From an archaeon (lineage in GTDB: Archaea > Asgardarchaeota > Hermodarchaeia > Hermodarchaeales > Hermodarchaeaceae), in the NCBI GenBank assembly GCA_016550425.1, contig JABXGS010000038.1, positions 1 through 44,369 of the forward strand: DNA of 44,369 nt. The letters run 5' to 3'. Under the pieces are notes generated by a model. That model ran no database searches. It saw only the letters and a program-made list of their open reading frames with translations, and was not told where the DNA came from. The position numbers and the translations under genes are program-made. This document shows, piece after piece, positions 17,069 to 25,298 of the stretch. How positions within the stretch are numbered: the first letter of the stretch is position 1; each line of letters opens with the position of its first letter.

Positions 17069-17257
17069 ATGGCAAAACGAAAAGCGTGCAAAGTCTGTCA
17101 TGTCATGACAACCAAATCGCATTGCCCAGTATGTAAAAGTACAAACCTCTCTGAGAGCTTTTCAGGGCTCGTCTTAATTTTTGATCCGGAACACTCGATG
17201 ATTGCTAAAAAACTCAACATCACCAAAGATGGAGAATATGCCCTCCAAGTACGTTAG
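17069..17257 (+). CDS. spt4: Transcription elongation factor Spt4 (RNA polymerase subunit E'')
   Basis: Zinc-ribbon partner of Spt5 that clamps RNA polymerase for processive elongation. The 62-aa protein has CKVC and CPVC as zinc ligands and the family segment SESFSGLVLIFDPEHSMIAKKL. GGTGAT is placed 6 nt before ATG 17069. It follows rpoE' and precedes the dephospho-CoA kinase gene, the common archaeal order. Spt5 is not in the window. Confidence 0.95.
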   Translation: MAKRKACKVCHVMTTKSHCPVCKSTNLSESFSGLVLIFDPEHSMIAKKLNITKDGEYALQVR

Positions 17258-17266
17258 GTGAATTAG

Positions 17267-17830
17267 TTGGCTGCCAAGCAGCTGCGACAACATATTCTTG
17301 TACTCCCCGAGCACCTTCGCCAATCCCTGAGAGGACCTAAGGGCGAACTATTTTCTCAGCCTGGGATAGCTGCAGCAACCGATGCCTGTGCATACATTCG
17401 TAAACACAAATTAGCCCCAGTCATTGCCGTTGGCGACCTTGTTTCAATTAACCTCGCTAAAGTAGATTGCCAAGCAACCCTCTCAATATTAGATGGAAAA
17501 ACTAAACGCAACGATCCAGTCGAATTTGATATTCACTCGGATGTGACCTTTACGGCAAAAAATGCCGCTGCGGAAATTCGTCCTGAGGTGTGGATTGCCA
17601 TCGAACTTGCCCTGATAGCAGGTAAATCAGGGAAAACTGCGAAACTCTTAATAGAGGGCGAAGAGGACCTAACGGCACTGCCCGCAGTGGCACTTGCACC
17701 CACTGGATCTGCTGTGGTTTATGGGCTCCCTGACAAGGGCGTCGTAGTCATCAAAGTAACAGCTGAGCATAAACAGGCGGTTGACAAAATACTGCAGGAA
17801 ATGGTGCAAAAAGATGAAAATCAAGATTGA
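17267..17830 (+). CDS. GTP-dependent dephospho-CoA kinase (DUF359)
   Basis: Catalyses the last step of CoA synthesis in archaea, using GTP; it is unrelated to bacterial CoaE. The 187-aa protein matches the DUF359 family: VIAVGDLVSINLAKV, DGKTKRN, KNAAAEIRPEVWIAI, and the C-terminal GEEDLTALPAVALAPTGSAV followed by YGLPDKGVVVIKV. The start is TTG 17267 with AGGTGA at 17256-17261. It overlaps S24e by 17 nt. The position between Spt4 and S24e is the usual one in archaea. Confidence 0.9.
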   Translation: MAAKQLRQHILVLPEHLRQSLRGPKGELFSQPGIAAATDACAYIRKHKLAPVIAVGDLVSINLAKVDCQATLSILDGKTKRNDPVEFDIHSDVTFTAKNAAAEIRPEVWIAIELALIAGKSGKTAKLLIEGEEDLTALPAVALAPTGSAVVYGLPDKGVVVIKVTAEHKQAVDKILQEMVQKDENQD

Positions 17831-18347
17831 AGAAAAACACGAAAATCCCCTCCTTAATCGCCAAGACATTACGTTCTTAGTTGATCATTCCGGAACTGCA
17901 ACTCCTCCTCGTATCGATGTCCGCGCAAAACTTGCGGCCATGTTAAATTGCCAAGAAGATCAACTCTATATCACCAAGCTCATTGGTCTATACGGGCAAT
18001 CAATTTCTCAAGGTAAGGCTCACCTTTTTCCATCAAAGGAAGTCGCTCTTTCTCAAGAACAATCCTACATAATAAAACGACACTCTTCAGAGGACGTAAC
18101 TCCACCTCCCTCAGCTGAACTGCCTGAAACTAAACCTGAAAAGAAAGAAGCTGAGAAAGAAACACCAACCGAAAAAGTGGAAAAACCAGTCAAAGAGGAG
18201 CCTCCAAAACAAAAGAAAGAAGAAGCCCCAAAGAAAGCGAAACCAGCCAAAGAGGAAGCCAAAGAGACTCCTAAAAAGGAAAAGCATAAACAGAAACCTA
18301 AAGAAGAGAAGGCAAAAACATCTCCCGAAAAGAAAAAGGAATCCTAG
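17814..18347 (+). CDS. rps24e: 30S ribosomal protein S24e (eS24) with about 85-aa Lys/Glu/Pro tail
   Basis: Small-subunit protein normally about 100 aa in archaea. The core (residues 1 to about 90) has KIEEKHENPLLNRQDITFLV, DVRAKLAAMLN and ITKLIGLYGQSISQGKAHLF. The remaining 85 or so residues are low-complexity Lys/Glu/Pro/Ala/Thr, ending in KKKES. The start ATG 17814 overlaps the kinase gene; codons back to 17781 lie inside that gene. The tail stays in frame without stops and does not match any fold I know. Confidence 0.94.
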   Translation: MKIKIEEKHENPLLNRQDITFLVDHSGTATPPRIDVRAKLAAMLNCQEDQLYITKLIGLYGQSISQGKAHLFPSKEVALSQEQSYIIKRHSSEDVTPPPSAELPETKPEKKEAEKETPTEKVEKPVKEEPPKQKKEEAPKKAKPAKEEAKETPKKEKHKQKPKEEKAKTSPEKKKES

Positions 18348-18380
18348 TTAATGTGTGAAATCAAGGAAAGGTGATATCCG

Positions 18381-18563
18381 ATGTCAAAGACTCACGATTA
18401 TTACTCTGCTGGAAAAGATGGTAAACTAGAACGCAAACGCCGTTATTGTTCACGTTGTGGAGAAGGAACGTTCATGGCTGAACATGATAATCGCTTCCAC
18501 TGTGGCAAATGTGGGTTTACAGAATTTAAACCCTCCAAAAAGGAAAAGCAGAAAGAAACTTAG
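18381..18563 (+). CDS. rps27ae: 30S ribosomal protein S27ae (eS31)
   Basis: Zinc-ribbon small-subunit protein, the archaeal form without the ubiquitin fusion of eukaryotes. The 60-aa product contains [17 protein letters not shown] and [10 protein letters not shown], giving four zinc cysteines. AAGGTGAT precedes ATG 18381. The last ten residues are a short Lys/Glu extension. A small hairpin (ACTAC-TTTT-GTAGT, 18576-18589) follows the stop and may mark the end of this operon. Confidence 0.95.
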   Translation: MSKTHDYYSAGKDGKLERKRRYCSRCGEGTFMAEHDNRFHCGKCGFTEFKPSKKEKQKET

Positions 18564-18575
18564 ACGCAAACCCCC

Positions 18576-18589
18576 ACTACTTTTGTAGT
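18576..18589 (+). terminator. Short hairpin after S27ae
   Basis: Perfect 5-bp inverted repeat ACTAC/GTAGT with a TTTT loop, 13 nt after the S27ae stop and 20 nt before the Kae1 TATA box. Position suggests transcript end or processing. Archaeal termination depends mostly on T-runs, so this is weak. Confidence 0.3.
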
Positions 18590-18609
18590 AATCGACAATT
18601 CTCCTGTCC

Positions 18610-18616
18610 TATAAAA
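18610..18616 (+). promoter_or_regulatory. TATA box for the kae1 operon
   Basis: TATAAAA lies 27-33 nt upstream of ATG 18643. Transcription would start close to the start codon, giving a leaderless or nearly leaderless kae1 mRNA; no SD precedes the ATG. Confidence 0.55.
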
Positions 18617-18642
18617 CACCATTCAACGCTAGGTTTGGTTGG

Positions 18643-19635
18643 ATGAAGATGGTAGTATTAGGTCTTGAAAGCACGGCCCACACACTCGGCGTTGGCATAG
18701 TGGACAGTGAAGGGCAAATTATCGCTGAGTCCAAGGCCGTGTATACTCCCCAAGAGGGTGGAATTCACCCTCGAGAAGCTGCAGAACACCACCAGGCACG
18801 CATTCTTGGAATTTTAGAGGACGTATTCAACCAGGCTGGCATTTCGGTTCACCAAGTGAAAGCAATTGCGTTTTCGCAAGGACCTGGCCTTCCTCCTTCC
18901 CTTCGTGTAGGTGCGGTTATTGCCCGATGCCTTTCAAAAAGCCTAAACATTCCACTACTCGGGGTAAATCATTGCGTTGCCCATATCGAACAAGCCCGGT
19001 TCTTTTGTCAAGCCGAAAAACCGTTGGTCATCTATTTGTCAGGGGGAAATACGCAGATCACTACTCTCGCAGGTCACCGATATCGAATTTTCGGTGAGAC
19101 GCTTGATATTGCTCTGGGAAATATGTTAGATATGTTTGCTCGAGCAGCCAATCTCGCCCACCCTGGGGGGCCAAAAATTGAAGAAATTGCCAAACAAACG
19201 CGTAATGGGTATCATACACTTCCATACACGGTGAAGGGTATGGATCTGGCATTCTCTGGTCTATTGACTGCGGCAAAACAGCTTCTAGAAAAGAGGATAG
19301 ACCTTGAAGATGTCTGTTATAGCCTTCAGGAAACAGCGTTTTCTATGGTAGCAGAAGTAGCAGAACGTGCCCTTGCCCATACTCAACGTAAAGAGATGAT
19401 CGTGACTGGTGGGGTAGCGGCAAATGCTAGACTAAAAGAAATGCTACAAATCGTAGCCACGGAACAATCTGCTCGCTTCGCTGCGGTGCCCCGAAAATAC
19501 GCTGGGGACAACGGAGCCATGATTGCCTATAATGGGTTACTATTGCTTAATGCAAAGAAAACGACGCCTCTCTCGAAAAGTCAAATTCGACCTAAATGGC
19601 GTTTGGATCAAGTCGAAATCAAATGGGGGCCGTGA
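18643..19635 (+). CDS. kae1: KEOPS catalytic subunit Kae1 (tRNA threonylcarbamoyltransferase)
   Basis: Transfers threonylcarbamoyl from TC-AMP to A37 of ANN-decoding tRNAs, forming t6A. Kae1/TsaD motifs in order are GLESTAHTLGVGIV, GGIHPREAAEHH, the metal-binding HxxxH in VNHCVAHIE, YLSGGNTQI, ALGNMLDMFARAA, GGVAANARLKEM and RKYAGDNGAMIA. At 330 aa it is full length. It is a separate gene from Bud32 but overlaps it by 13 nt; in many euryarchaea the two are fused. ATG 18649 is an alternative start. Pcc1 and Cgi121 of the same complex are encoded at 37.8 and 42.0 kb. Confidence 0.96.
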   Translation: MKMVVLGLESTAHTLGVGIVDSEGQIIAESKAVYTPQEGGIHPREAAEHHQARILGILEDVFNQAGISVHQVKAIAFSQGPGLPPSLRVGAVIARCLSKSLNIPLLGVNHCVAHIEQARFFCQAEKPLVIYLSGGNTQITTLAGHRYRIFGETLDIALGNMLDMFARAANLAHPGGPKIEEIAKQTRNGYHTLPYTVKGMDLAFSGLLTAAKQLLEKRIDLEDVCYSLQETAFSMVAEVAERALAHTQRKEMIVTGGVAANARLKEMLQIVATEQSARFAAVPRKYAGDNGAMIAYNGLLLLNAKKTTPLSKSQIRPKWRLDQVEIKWGP

Positions 19636-20285
19636 ATTTACCTTTGTCTAAACTTATTGCTAAAGGTGCAGAAGCTTCTCTCTTTCTTGAAGCTTTCTTT
19701 GGGTACCCGGTAATCAGAAAACATCGTCGACCCAAATCCTATCGACTCCCTGAGTTAGACGTCAAACTTCGCACGGACCGTACGATTCGCGAAGCCCGCT
19801 TACTCTCTGTTGCCCGTCAAGCTGGAATAGCGACTCCCATTATCTATCAAATCGATGTAGACACAGCCACGATACTTATGGAATACATTGATGGGCAACG
19901 GGTAAAAGAATTGGTCCCCAAACTAGCCAAGAAAAAACGACAGAGTCTGTTTGAAGCCATTGGCAAATCAGTTGCCCGATTACACAAGCATGAAATTGCT
20001 CATGGTGATCTAACGACTTCGAATATGCTCTTATTTTCCTCCAAGCTCATCTATTTCATCGATTTTGGTTTAGCTACGATTACCCAAAATCTCGAAGATT
20101 TTGGCACTGATTTACATTTACTCCGACGTGCGCTCCTTAGCACCCACTATTCCCACTGGGAAGACTGTTATACGGCATTTCAAAAAGGCTATCGGGCGAC
20201 CTTTGGAAAGAAAAGCGATGATGTTTTCCACAAGGTTGACGCAATCGAAAGTCGAGGGCGATATATCACGGAGAGAATCCGGTGA
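19623..20285 (+). CDS. bud32: KEOPS kinase/ATPase subunit Bud32
   Basis: Small atypical kinase that binds Kae1 and whose ATPase activity supports t6A formation. Visible motifs are LIAKGAEASLF (nucleotide loop), RKHRRPKSYR, the catalytic HGDLTTSNM, metal-binding IDFGLA, and the C-terminal ESRGRYITER. The product is about 220 aa, the typical stand-alone size. ATG 19623 is used; GTG 19632, which overlaps the Kae1 stop as GTGA, is equally possible and gives a shorter N-terminus closer to homologs. Coupled translation with Kae1 would balance the two partners. Confidence 0.94.
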   Translation: MGAVNLPLSKLIAKGAEASLFLEAFFGYPVIRKHRRPKSYRLPELDVKLRTDRTIREARLLSVARQAGIATPIIYQIDVDTATILMEYIDGQRVKELVPKLAKKKRQSLFEAIGKSVARLHKHEIAHGDLTTSNMLLFSSKLIYFIDFGLATITQNLEDFGTDLHLLRRALLSTHYSHWEDCYTAFQKGYRATFGKKSDDVFHKVDAIESRGRYITERIR

Positions 20286-20291
20286 ACCCAC

Positions 20292-20870
20292 ATGAGTCAA
20301 TTATCTTTGCTGTTTGTTACAGGGAATAAAAACAAATTCGCTGAAGCCCAGATAATCATGAAACGTGCAGGCATTTCACTCAAACAATATCATGAACGAC
20401 CAATTGAAATCCAATCGAATTCATTGCATAACATTGCGCAGCATAGCTGTCAACAGGCCTTGGAAGTGGTAAAAGAACCACTCTTTGTTGAAGATGCGGG
20501 AATGTTCATTTATCCTCTCAACGGGTTTCCTGGTCCCTACTCTTCTTATGTGCTAAAAACGCTCGGTAATCCGGGGATTCTCAAATTAATGGACGGCGAA
20601 AAAAATCGGACTGCGGTCTTTCGTAGTGTGATTGCTTATGGGGAGCTAAATCGGGATATTCAACTTTTCGAAGGCGAAACGATGGGTCGTATTTCGCGGC
20701 GGATTCGAGGAACTGAATGGGGGTTTGACCCGATTTTCATTCCCGACGAAGGCGACGGATCCACCTATGCTGAAATGCCGGATGACATGAAAAACCGAAT
20801 CTCCCATCGAGCAAAATCACTAACGAAATTTGTGCAATGGTTTCTGAAATACGGTTCGAAGACCACATAA
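20292..20870 (+). CDS. XTP/dITP pyrophosphatase (RdgB/HAM1 family)
   Basis: House-cleaning enzyme that hydrolyses XTP, ITP and dITP to monophosphates. The 192-aa protein begins with the family signature FVTGNKNKFAEAQ. It continues with FVEDAGMFIYPLNGFPGPYS (catalytic acidic residues), GRISRRIRGTEWGFDPIFIP and a C-terminal NRISHRAKSL. GGTGA lies before ATG 20292, and the gene starts 6 nt after Bud32. Placement next to kae1-bud32 is common in archaea. Confidence 0.93.
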   Translation: MSQLSLLFVTGNKNKFAEAQIIMKRAGISLKQYHERPIEIQSNSLHNIAQHSCQQALEVVKEPLFVEDAGMFIYPLNGFPGPYSSYVLKTLGNPGILKLMDGEKNRTAVFRSVIAYGELNRDIQLFEGETMGRISRRIRGTEWGFDPIFIPDEGDGSTYAEMPDDMKNRISHRAKSLTKFVQWFLKYGSKTT

Positions 20871-20881
20871 CAGGGATACAA

Positions 20882-20971
20882 TTAAATAGCGTTGTCCGCT
20901 CCTGCTCTCCGGTGCTTTGCACCTGCTACTCCTGCTCTGACAGGAATTGCTCATCAATTTGGTGAAACTGA
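20882..20971 (+). promoter_or_regulatory. Promoter and structured leader of the S15 gene
   Basis: TTAAATA (20882-20888) should start a transcript near 20907-20912, leaving a leader of about 62 nt. That leader opens with a perfect 5-bp hairpin, GGTGC-TTT-GCACC (20911-20923). The 10-mer CTCCTGCTCT occurs at 20899-20908 and again at 20929-20938. GGTGA near 20961 is the SD. No known riboswitch is recognised. Confidence 0.45.
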
Positions 20972-21427
20972 ATGGCTCGAATGCATTCGCCTCGAAAAGG
21001 GAAATCTCATTCCAAACGCCCAATCCGGCTCGAAACGCCTGATTGGTGTCAGCGGACGCCAGAGGAAGTTGAAGAGCTTGTTGTGAAATTGGCAAAGGAA
21101 GGTAATCAACCTGCTATGATTGGGCTCAAACTAAGGGACCAATACGGAATTCCACTTACTAAGGCGATTACCGGAAAAACAATTACCCAAATTCTGAATG
21201 AGAACGAGCAGTCGCTCCGGGTCCCTGAAGACCTATTCCATCTTATCACTCGAGCCGTTAATCTTCGAAGGCACCTCGAAGAATCGAAAAAGGACCTTCA
21301 CTCTCGATACGGACTTCGACTTATCGAGAGTAAAATACGACGCCTAGTGAAATATTACCGTCGACGGGGCGTTCTTCCTCAAGACTGGAGATACACACCT
21401 GAGCAAGCCGCGCTCCTCATTCGTTAG
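20972..21427 (+). CDS. rps15: 30S ribosomal protein S15 (uS15)
   Basis: Small-subunit protein that binds the central 16S domain. The 151-aa archaeal-type protein starts [17 protein letters not shown] and has [20 protein letters not shown], the archaeal/eukaryotic N-terminal addition. The core [17 protein letters not shown] and [18 protein letters not shown] follow. GGTGA precedes ATG 20972. The order S15-RecJ-like-S3Ae is found in many archaea. Confidence 0.96.
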   Translation: MARMHSPRKGKSHSKRPIRLETPDWCQRTPEEVEELVVKLAKEGNQPAMIGLKLRDQYGIPLTKAITGKTITQILNENEQSLRVPEDLFHLITRAVNLRRHLEESKKDLHSRYGLRLIESKIRRLVKYYRRRGVLPQDWRYTPEQAALLIR

Positions 21428-21453
21428 GCGTAGAGGACTGTTGGCTGATTTCC

Positions 21454-22950
21454 TTGAAAAAAGACTTAGATCGCCTCTTGGCAACGGCAGACTCAGCAGC
21501 AAACCGAATCAGTGAATGGATTGAAGCAAATGAGCCAATTTTTATCACCTCTCACCTTGATGCGGATGGTCTTTCTGCTGCAGGCATAATCGCTTCTGCT
21601 CTTTCTCGGCGAAAAACACCTTTTCATCTCCGCATCGTTCGACAAATGGACCAAATGTATCTCTCCAAATTAGCAGCCAGGGGTCCAGGACGGTTCATAT
21701 TTTGCGATTTGGGAAGCGGGCAATTTTCTCACGTCGAGGAAACCTTGAAGGACTCAGAAATTGTCATCATGGATCATCATCCCCCACAGAAAAAGAAAAC
21801 GCCTTCGAATATTCGCCAAGTCAACCCCCACCAATTTGGATTTGATGGTACCTATGAAATCTCCGGGGCTGGGGTCTCCTATTTGGTTGCCCGGCACCTT
21901 GGTGGGTCAAATGAAGATCTTGCTGGTCTTGCTGTGGTCGGAGCATTAGGCGATATTCAAGATCGAGGCAAACAGCATGACTTTGTTGGGCTCAACAAAG
22001 AAATCATCATCGAGGATGCAATTGCTAGCGGGGTTATAGATCGATCCATCGATATGCGGATTTTCGGTCGTGAAACACGCCCCATTCATATAGCTTTACA
22101 GTATAGTAGTGATCCCTATATTCCAGGTATTAGTAACGACCCTGAAGGGGCCTTAAATTTTCTAGCGGACCTTGAAATCGACCTCCGAGACGGGGATGAC
22201 TGGCGAACCATTGCTGCTCTCTCAAAGGAAGAAAAGCGCAAGCTTAACTCCGAACTCGTCACCTACATGCTCAAACATAACATCCCTCCACGAGAAGCGC
22301 AATCTCTCATCGGCGTTGTATTCACATTGGTGCGCGAAGAGAAAGGTAGTTTTCTCCGTGATGCGCGCATGTTTTCCACCCTACTCAATGCTACTGGTCG
22401 ATCTAACCAGGGTGGCATCGGTGTTGCTATCTGCATGGGTGACCGCCACGATTTGCTCCGGAAGGCCGAAACAATTCTCAAAGAGTATCGCGAACAACTT
22501 GCCTTGGGGCTTCAATGGCTAACGGATGATTTGGAAGCAGTCACGAAACTACAACTCATCCAAACTTTCCATGCAAAAAATCGGGTTCCTGATACCATTG
22601 TCGGCTCAATTGCTGGTATGGCATTGAATTCACGAATTTTAGATTGGTCTAAACCCGTTATTGCCTTTGTCTATTCCCGTGATGGGCAGGTTAAGGTCTC
22701 GGGTCGTACAACACGTCGAATCGTCGAAGCGGGAGCAGACCTTGGTGCGGCTATGAAACAGGCTTCAGCTGAAATCGGAAGTGGTTCCCAAGGCGGAGGA
22801 CACAATATTGCAGCTGGTGCTACTATTCCTCGGGGACAAGAAGAGCAATTCTTGAAAATAATGGAACGTATTCTCCGAAAACAATTAGGCCGGATGAAAG
22901 AGGTTGTTCCTCAACCCGCAGAGAGTGAGAATGAGGAAACAATTAAATAG
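21454..22950 (+). CDS. RecJ-like DHH exonuclease (GAN family)
   Basis: Archaeal RecJ homologs degrade single-stranded nucleic acid; one class (GAN) associates with GINS in the replisome. The 498-aa protein shows the DHH-domain motifs ITSHLDADGLSAAGI, FCDLGSGQ and IMDHHPPQ, a middle VGALGDIQDRG, and the DHHA1 motif GSGSQGGGHNIAAGATI near the end. All metal-binding Asp/His motifs look intact. The start TTG 21454 is the only one close to the domain but lacks a strong SD. Assignment to GAN rather than another archaeal RecJ rests on its place between S15 and S3Ae. Confidence 0.88.
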   Translation: MKKDLDRLLATADSAANRISEWIEANEPIFITSHLDADGLSAAGIIASALSRRKTPFHLRIVRQMDQMYLSKLAARGPGRFIFCDLGSGQFSHVEETLKDSEIVIMDHHPPQKKKTPSNIRQVNPHQFGFDGTYEISGAGVSYLVARHLGGSNEDLAGLAVVGALGDIQDRGKQHDFVGLNKEIIIEDAIASGVIDRSIDMRIFGRETRPIHIALQYSSDPYIPGISNDPEGALNFLADLEIDLRDGDDWRTIAALSKEEKRKLNSELVTYMLKHNIPPREAQSLIGVVFTLVREEKGSFLRDARMFSTLLNATGRSNQGGIGVAICMGDRHDLLRKAETILKEYREQLALGLQWLTDDLEAVTKLQLIQTFHAKNRVPDTIVGSIAGMALNSRILDWSKPVIAFVYSRDGQVKVSGRTTRRIVEAGADLGAAMKQASAEIGSGSQGGGHNIAAGATIPRGQEEQFLKIMERILRKQLGRMKEVVPQPAESENEETIK

Positions 22951-23013
22951 CCGCAGCAGGTTTTGCCCTTCACGCTTCATCAAAAAAGAATAGTAAGTGA
23001 AAGGTAACCGATT

Positions 23014-23604
23014 ATGAGCCGGCAATCTCGAGTACGCGATAAATGGCGTGAAAAACGTTGGTATATGATGGTCGCCCCCTCTTCCTTCGGAAACGTTGAA
23101 ATCGGGGCAACTCCCGCTGCGAACCCCAAAATCTTGGTCGGTCGTAGGGTGGAGACCACTTTGTATGCCATATCAGGCGACTTCAATCAGATCCATATCA
23201 AGTTGTATTTTCAAATCAATGAAGTCAAAGGTGATAAAGCCTATACTCATTTTGCAGGGCATGATTTTACTCGAGATTATTTGCGCAGCTTGGTTCGTCG
23301 TGGAAGCAGCAGAATTGACGGCATCTTTGATGTTAGCACAAAAGACGGCTATGAGATCCGTGTCTACGCGGTTGCGTTTCCTGTACGCCGCGCCAAGACA
23401 ACTCAGCAATCGGCGATTCGTGAGGTTATGCAAAAGATCATTGCCAAACGGGCTAAACAACTTAAGTTCGACGCATTCATCCAGGAATGTGTTCTCGGCA
23501 AAATTGGTAGCGATATTTACAATAAAGCAAAAACGATCTTTCCTCTTCGGAAGAGCGAAATCCGAAAGAGCAAGCTTCTTGTCCAACCTGCGGCAGCTAG
23601 CTAG
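23014..23604 (+). CDS. rps3ae: 30S ribosomal protein S3Ae (eS1)
   Basis: Archaeal/eukaryotic small-subunit protein near the mRNA exit. The 196-aa product has DKWREKRWYMMVAPSSFG, GRRVETTLYAISGDF, GHDFTRDYLRSLVRRGSSRI and a C-terminal IFPLRKSEIRKSKLL, all typical. AAGGTAAC precedes ATG 23014. It is the last gene before a convergent unit and is followed by a strong inverted repeat. Confidence 0.95.
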   Translation: MSRQSRVRDKWREKRWYMMVAPSSFGNVEIGATPAANPKILVGRRVETTLYAISGDFNQIHIKLYFQINEVKGDKAYTHFAGHDFTRDYLRSLVRRGSSRIDGIFDVSTKDGYEIRVYAVAFPVRRAKTTQQSAIREVMQKIIAKRAKQLKFDAFIQECVLGKIGSDIYNKAKTIFPLRKSEIRKSKLLVQPAAAS

Positions 23605-23661
23605 ACTTCAATGAACGAATCATGGTTCCTCTCTTTTCAAGAATCAATTGACTTTGGTCTT

Positions 23662-23681
23662 CGAAGTTAGGGCTAACTTCG
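23662..23681. terminator. Inverted repeat between convergent S3Ae and aldo/keto reductase
   Basis: CGAAGTTAG-GG-CTAACTTCG is a perfect 9-bp inverted repeat in the 90-nt gap between two convergent genes. Read as RNA it folds with an 8-bp stem and a GGGC loop on either strand, followed by T-rich sequence on the plus strand. It fits a bidirectional transcript end or 3'-end stabiliser. Confidence 0.5.
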
Positions 23682-23694
23682 CACTTTATTCTGT

Positions 23695-24555
23695 TTAAGA
23701 AAAAATCGGTTGAACATCGAACTTCGCAACCATAGCTCTCATTTCGCTATCCGCTGGTTGCGTCTTATAATTGGCCGCAGCTACCAGCATTTTTGGTAAA
23801 AGTTGCATATCGCCGCCAGTGATTAGGAAACTGTTCGAAAAACCCAGGGCCCAATGTACTGCCTTCTCTATGGCCTCTTGCGCTAGTAAAGGCTCATAAA
23901 AATAGGTATTGTGGGTCTTAGGACGATCTCTCCATGGACTTCTGGCAACCGATTTAGTGGTTTGGACAGCAACGTTACGCTTCCGACATAGTTGTATTAA
24001 CTTTTTGAAATCAGCAGCATAGCTAGAATTCTGCATCAACGAATAATTGTAGGGCAATAAGACGGTATCAAAATCAAATCGCTCCAAGCTGAGCTTATGC
24101 ATTACCGGCACTTTGATTCCATGGCCAGTTACGCCCAGATATCGGACCAACCCTTCCTCGCGCGCTTCAATGAAGGCTTCCAAGGTACCATCCGGTCCCA
24201 TCGCCTTTTCCCATCCTCCCGGATTGGTGAGACCATGCATCTGCCAGAGATCAACATAATCGACGCATAGTCTTTCTAATGATCTCTTTAACTGCTTCAT
24301 GGCTCCTTCTCGTGAACGGCTACGCGTTTTTGTAGCAATGAAGAAGTCGTCTCGGTGTTTGGTCAACCATGGTCCAATAAGCTTCTCTGCCTTGCCGTAC
24401 ATGGGGGCGGTATCGATATGATTCACGCCGTATTCCTGTAACAGTGCCAAGGCTTTTTCTGCTTCTGCTTTTGTTCCTTTGCTCAGAGCATATGAACCGA
24501 AGATGATGCGTGTGCTAAGATGGCCTGTCCGTCCAAATTTCTTTCTTGAAATCAT
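23695..24555 (-). CDS. Aldo/keto reductase family protein
   Basis: NAD(P)H-dependent oxidoreductase of unknown substrate. The AKR tetrad is visible: Asp and Tyr in HIDTAPMYGKAE, Lys in FIATKT, His in WQMHGL. The barrel continues through RYLGVTGHG and LLPYNYSLMQ. At 286 aa it is close to the shorter, unusual AKRs; there is no C-terminal ferredoxin domain. ATG 24555 is chosen over TTG 24576. It is a single gene on the minus strand with AT-rich promoter sequence upstream. Confidence 0.88.
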   Translation of the reverse strand: MISRKKFGRTGHLSTRIIFGSYALSKGTKAEAEKALALLQEYGVNHIDTAPMYGKAEKLIGPWLTKHRDDFFIATKTRSRSREGAMKQLKRSLERLCVDYVDLWQMHGLTNPGGWEKAMGPDGTLEAFIEAREEGLVRYLGVTGHGIKVPVMHKLSLERFDFDTVLLPYNYSLMQNSSYAADFKKLIQLCRKRNVAVQTTKSVARSPWRDRPKTHNTYFYEPLLAQEAIEKAVHWALGFSNSFLITGGDMQLLPKMLVAAANYKTQPADSEMRAMVAKFDVQPIFS

Positions 24556-24576
24556 TGCAATCGCCCATTTTATCAA

Positions 24577-24876
24577 GATAAATCGCTACTTTGCTTAATG
24601 TCTTGTCGGCTCCTTACGCCTGGCTCTTTTGAACTTGTTGAGTCTAGAATGTGATGCCGATATTACCGCCTTTAAGCGCGCGCATGTTATGGAGATATTA
24701 GTGGGTTTTTATACAACCTCGGATTCAGTATTTGTGTTTAAGAACAGGGTTTGAAAGTGAGGTTTAAACACGTTTTTTTCTTTAAAAATTAAACCGACTT
24801 AAAACAGTTTTCTGCGAAAGCGAACCGGTAAGCCTTATTAGAGATTGATGCGCCTTTAAACGAGGGTCTGGCTAGT
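24577..24876. promoter_or_regulatory. 300-nt divergent intergenic region rich in TATA-like sequences
   Basis: The longest gene-free stretch, lying between divergent units. It holds several TTTAAA-type elements, at about 24670 (TTTAAG), 24737, 24763 (within GTTTAAAC), 24781 (TTTAAAAATTAAAC) and 24854 (CTTTAAAC), plus a T7 run near 24773-24779. The last TATA is 22-24 nt before ATG 24877 and most likely serves that gene. I see no ORF, tRNA or repeat array. Confidence 0.5.
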
Positions 24877-25161
24877 ATGTTTGCTCGAACACTCCAGCGG
24901 CAGGGTTTTTGGAAAGCCCGCAATGTAGAGAATGAATCAGGGCGACGAATCTTTCTCAAACACGATCTCTATTTAGGCGGCATTTACGTCGAGGTTATGA
25001 ATCGTGTAGCGGTTCTTCGCATCACAGAGTTAGGCATTGTCCGCGTCTTCAAACGCGCGAAAGCCCTCAGAACCTTCCTTGCTGAGCTGGAAGGCATGAA
25101 AGGACGGATTGCAGTTGAATCCCCTTCCCTTCACTCCCTTGTCCAGCTTTCCGGTGATTAG
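24877..25161 (+). CDS. Unrecognised 94-aa protein
   Basis: I do not recognise this family. The product is small and basic, with a mixed strand/helix look: GIYVEVMNRVAVLRITELGIVRVF could form a beta-rich core and AKALRTFLAELEGMKGR a helix. It has no membrane segment, cysteine cluster or signal peptide. A TATA box (CTTTAAAC) 22-24 nt upstream of ATG 24877 and lack of an SD suggest a leaderless mRNA, which supports a real gene. A 137-nt gap separates it from the radical SAM gene, so they need not be co-transcribed. Confidence 0.65.
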   Translation: MFARTLQRQGFWKARNVENESGRRIFLKHDLYLGGIYVEVMNRVAVLRITELGIVRVFKRAKALRTFLAELEGMKGRIAVESPSLHSLVQLSGD

Positions 25162-25298
25162 ACGCCCATTTCATTTCTTTACCAAAATCATTTTCCCCAA
25201 AACGGGACCCTTCCCTCCCAATTCCGATAAAGTCAGAAGGTTAAAGTAACGTGGATTCCGGGCTAGGAAGGAAAATAGTTCATTAAGAGTTTGGAGTA

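Noticed and set aside
20892..21086. 64-aa ORF covering the S15 leader
   Set aside because: It overlaps S15 in another frame, lacks an SD, and its start lies upstream of the predicted transcription start.
23096..23614. 172-aa plus-strand ORF inside S3Ae
   Set aside because: Out-of-frame shadow; S3Ae is unmistakable over the same bases.
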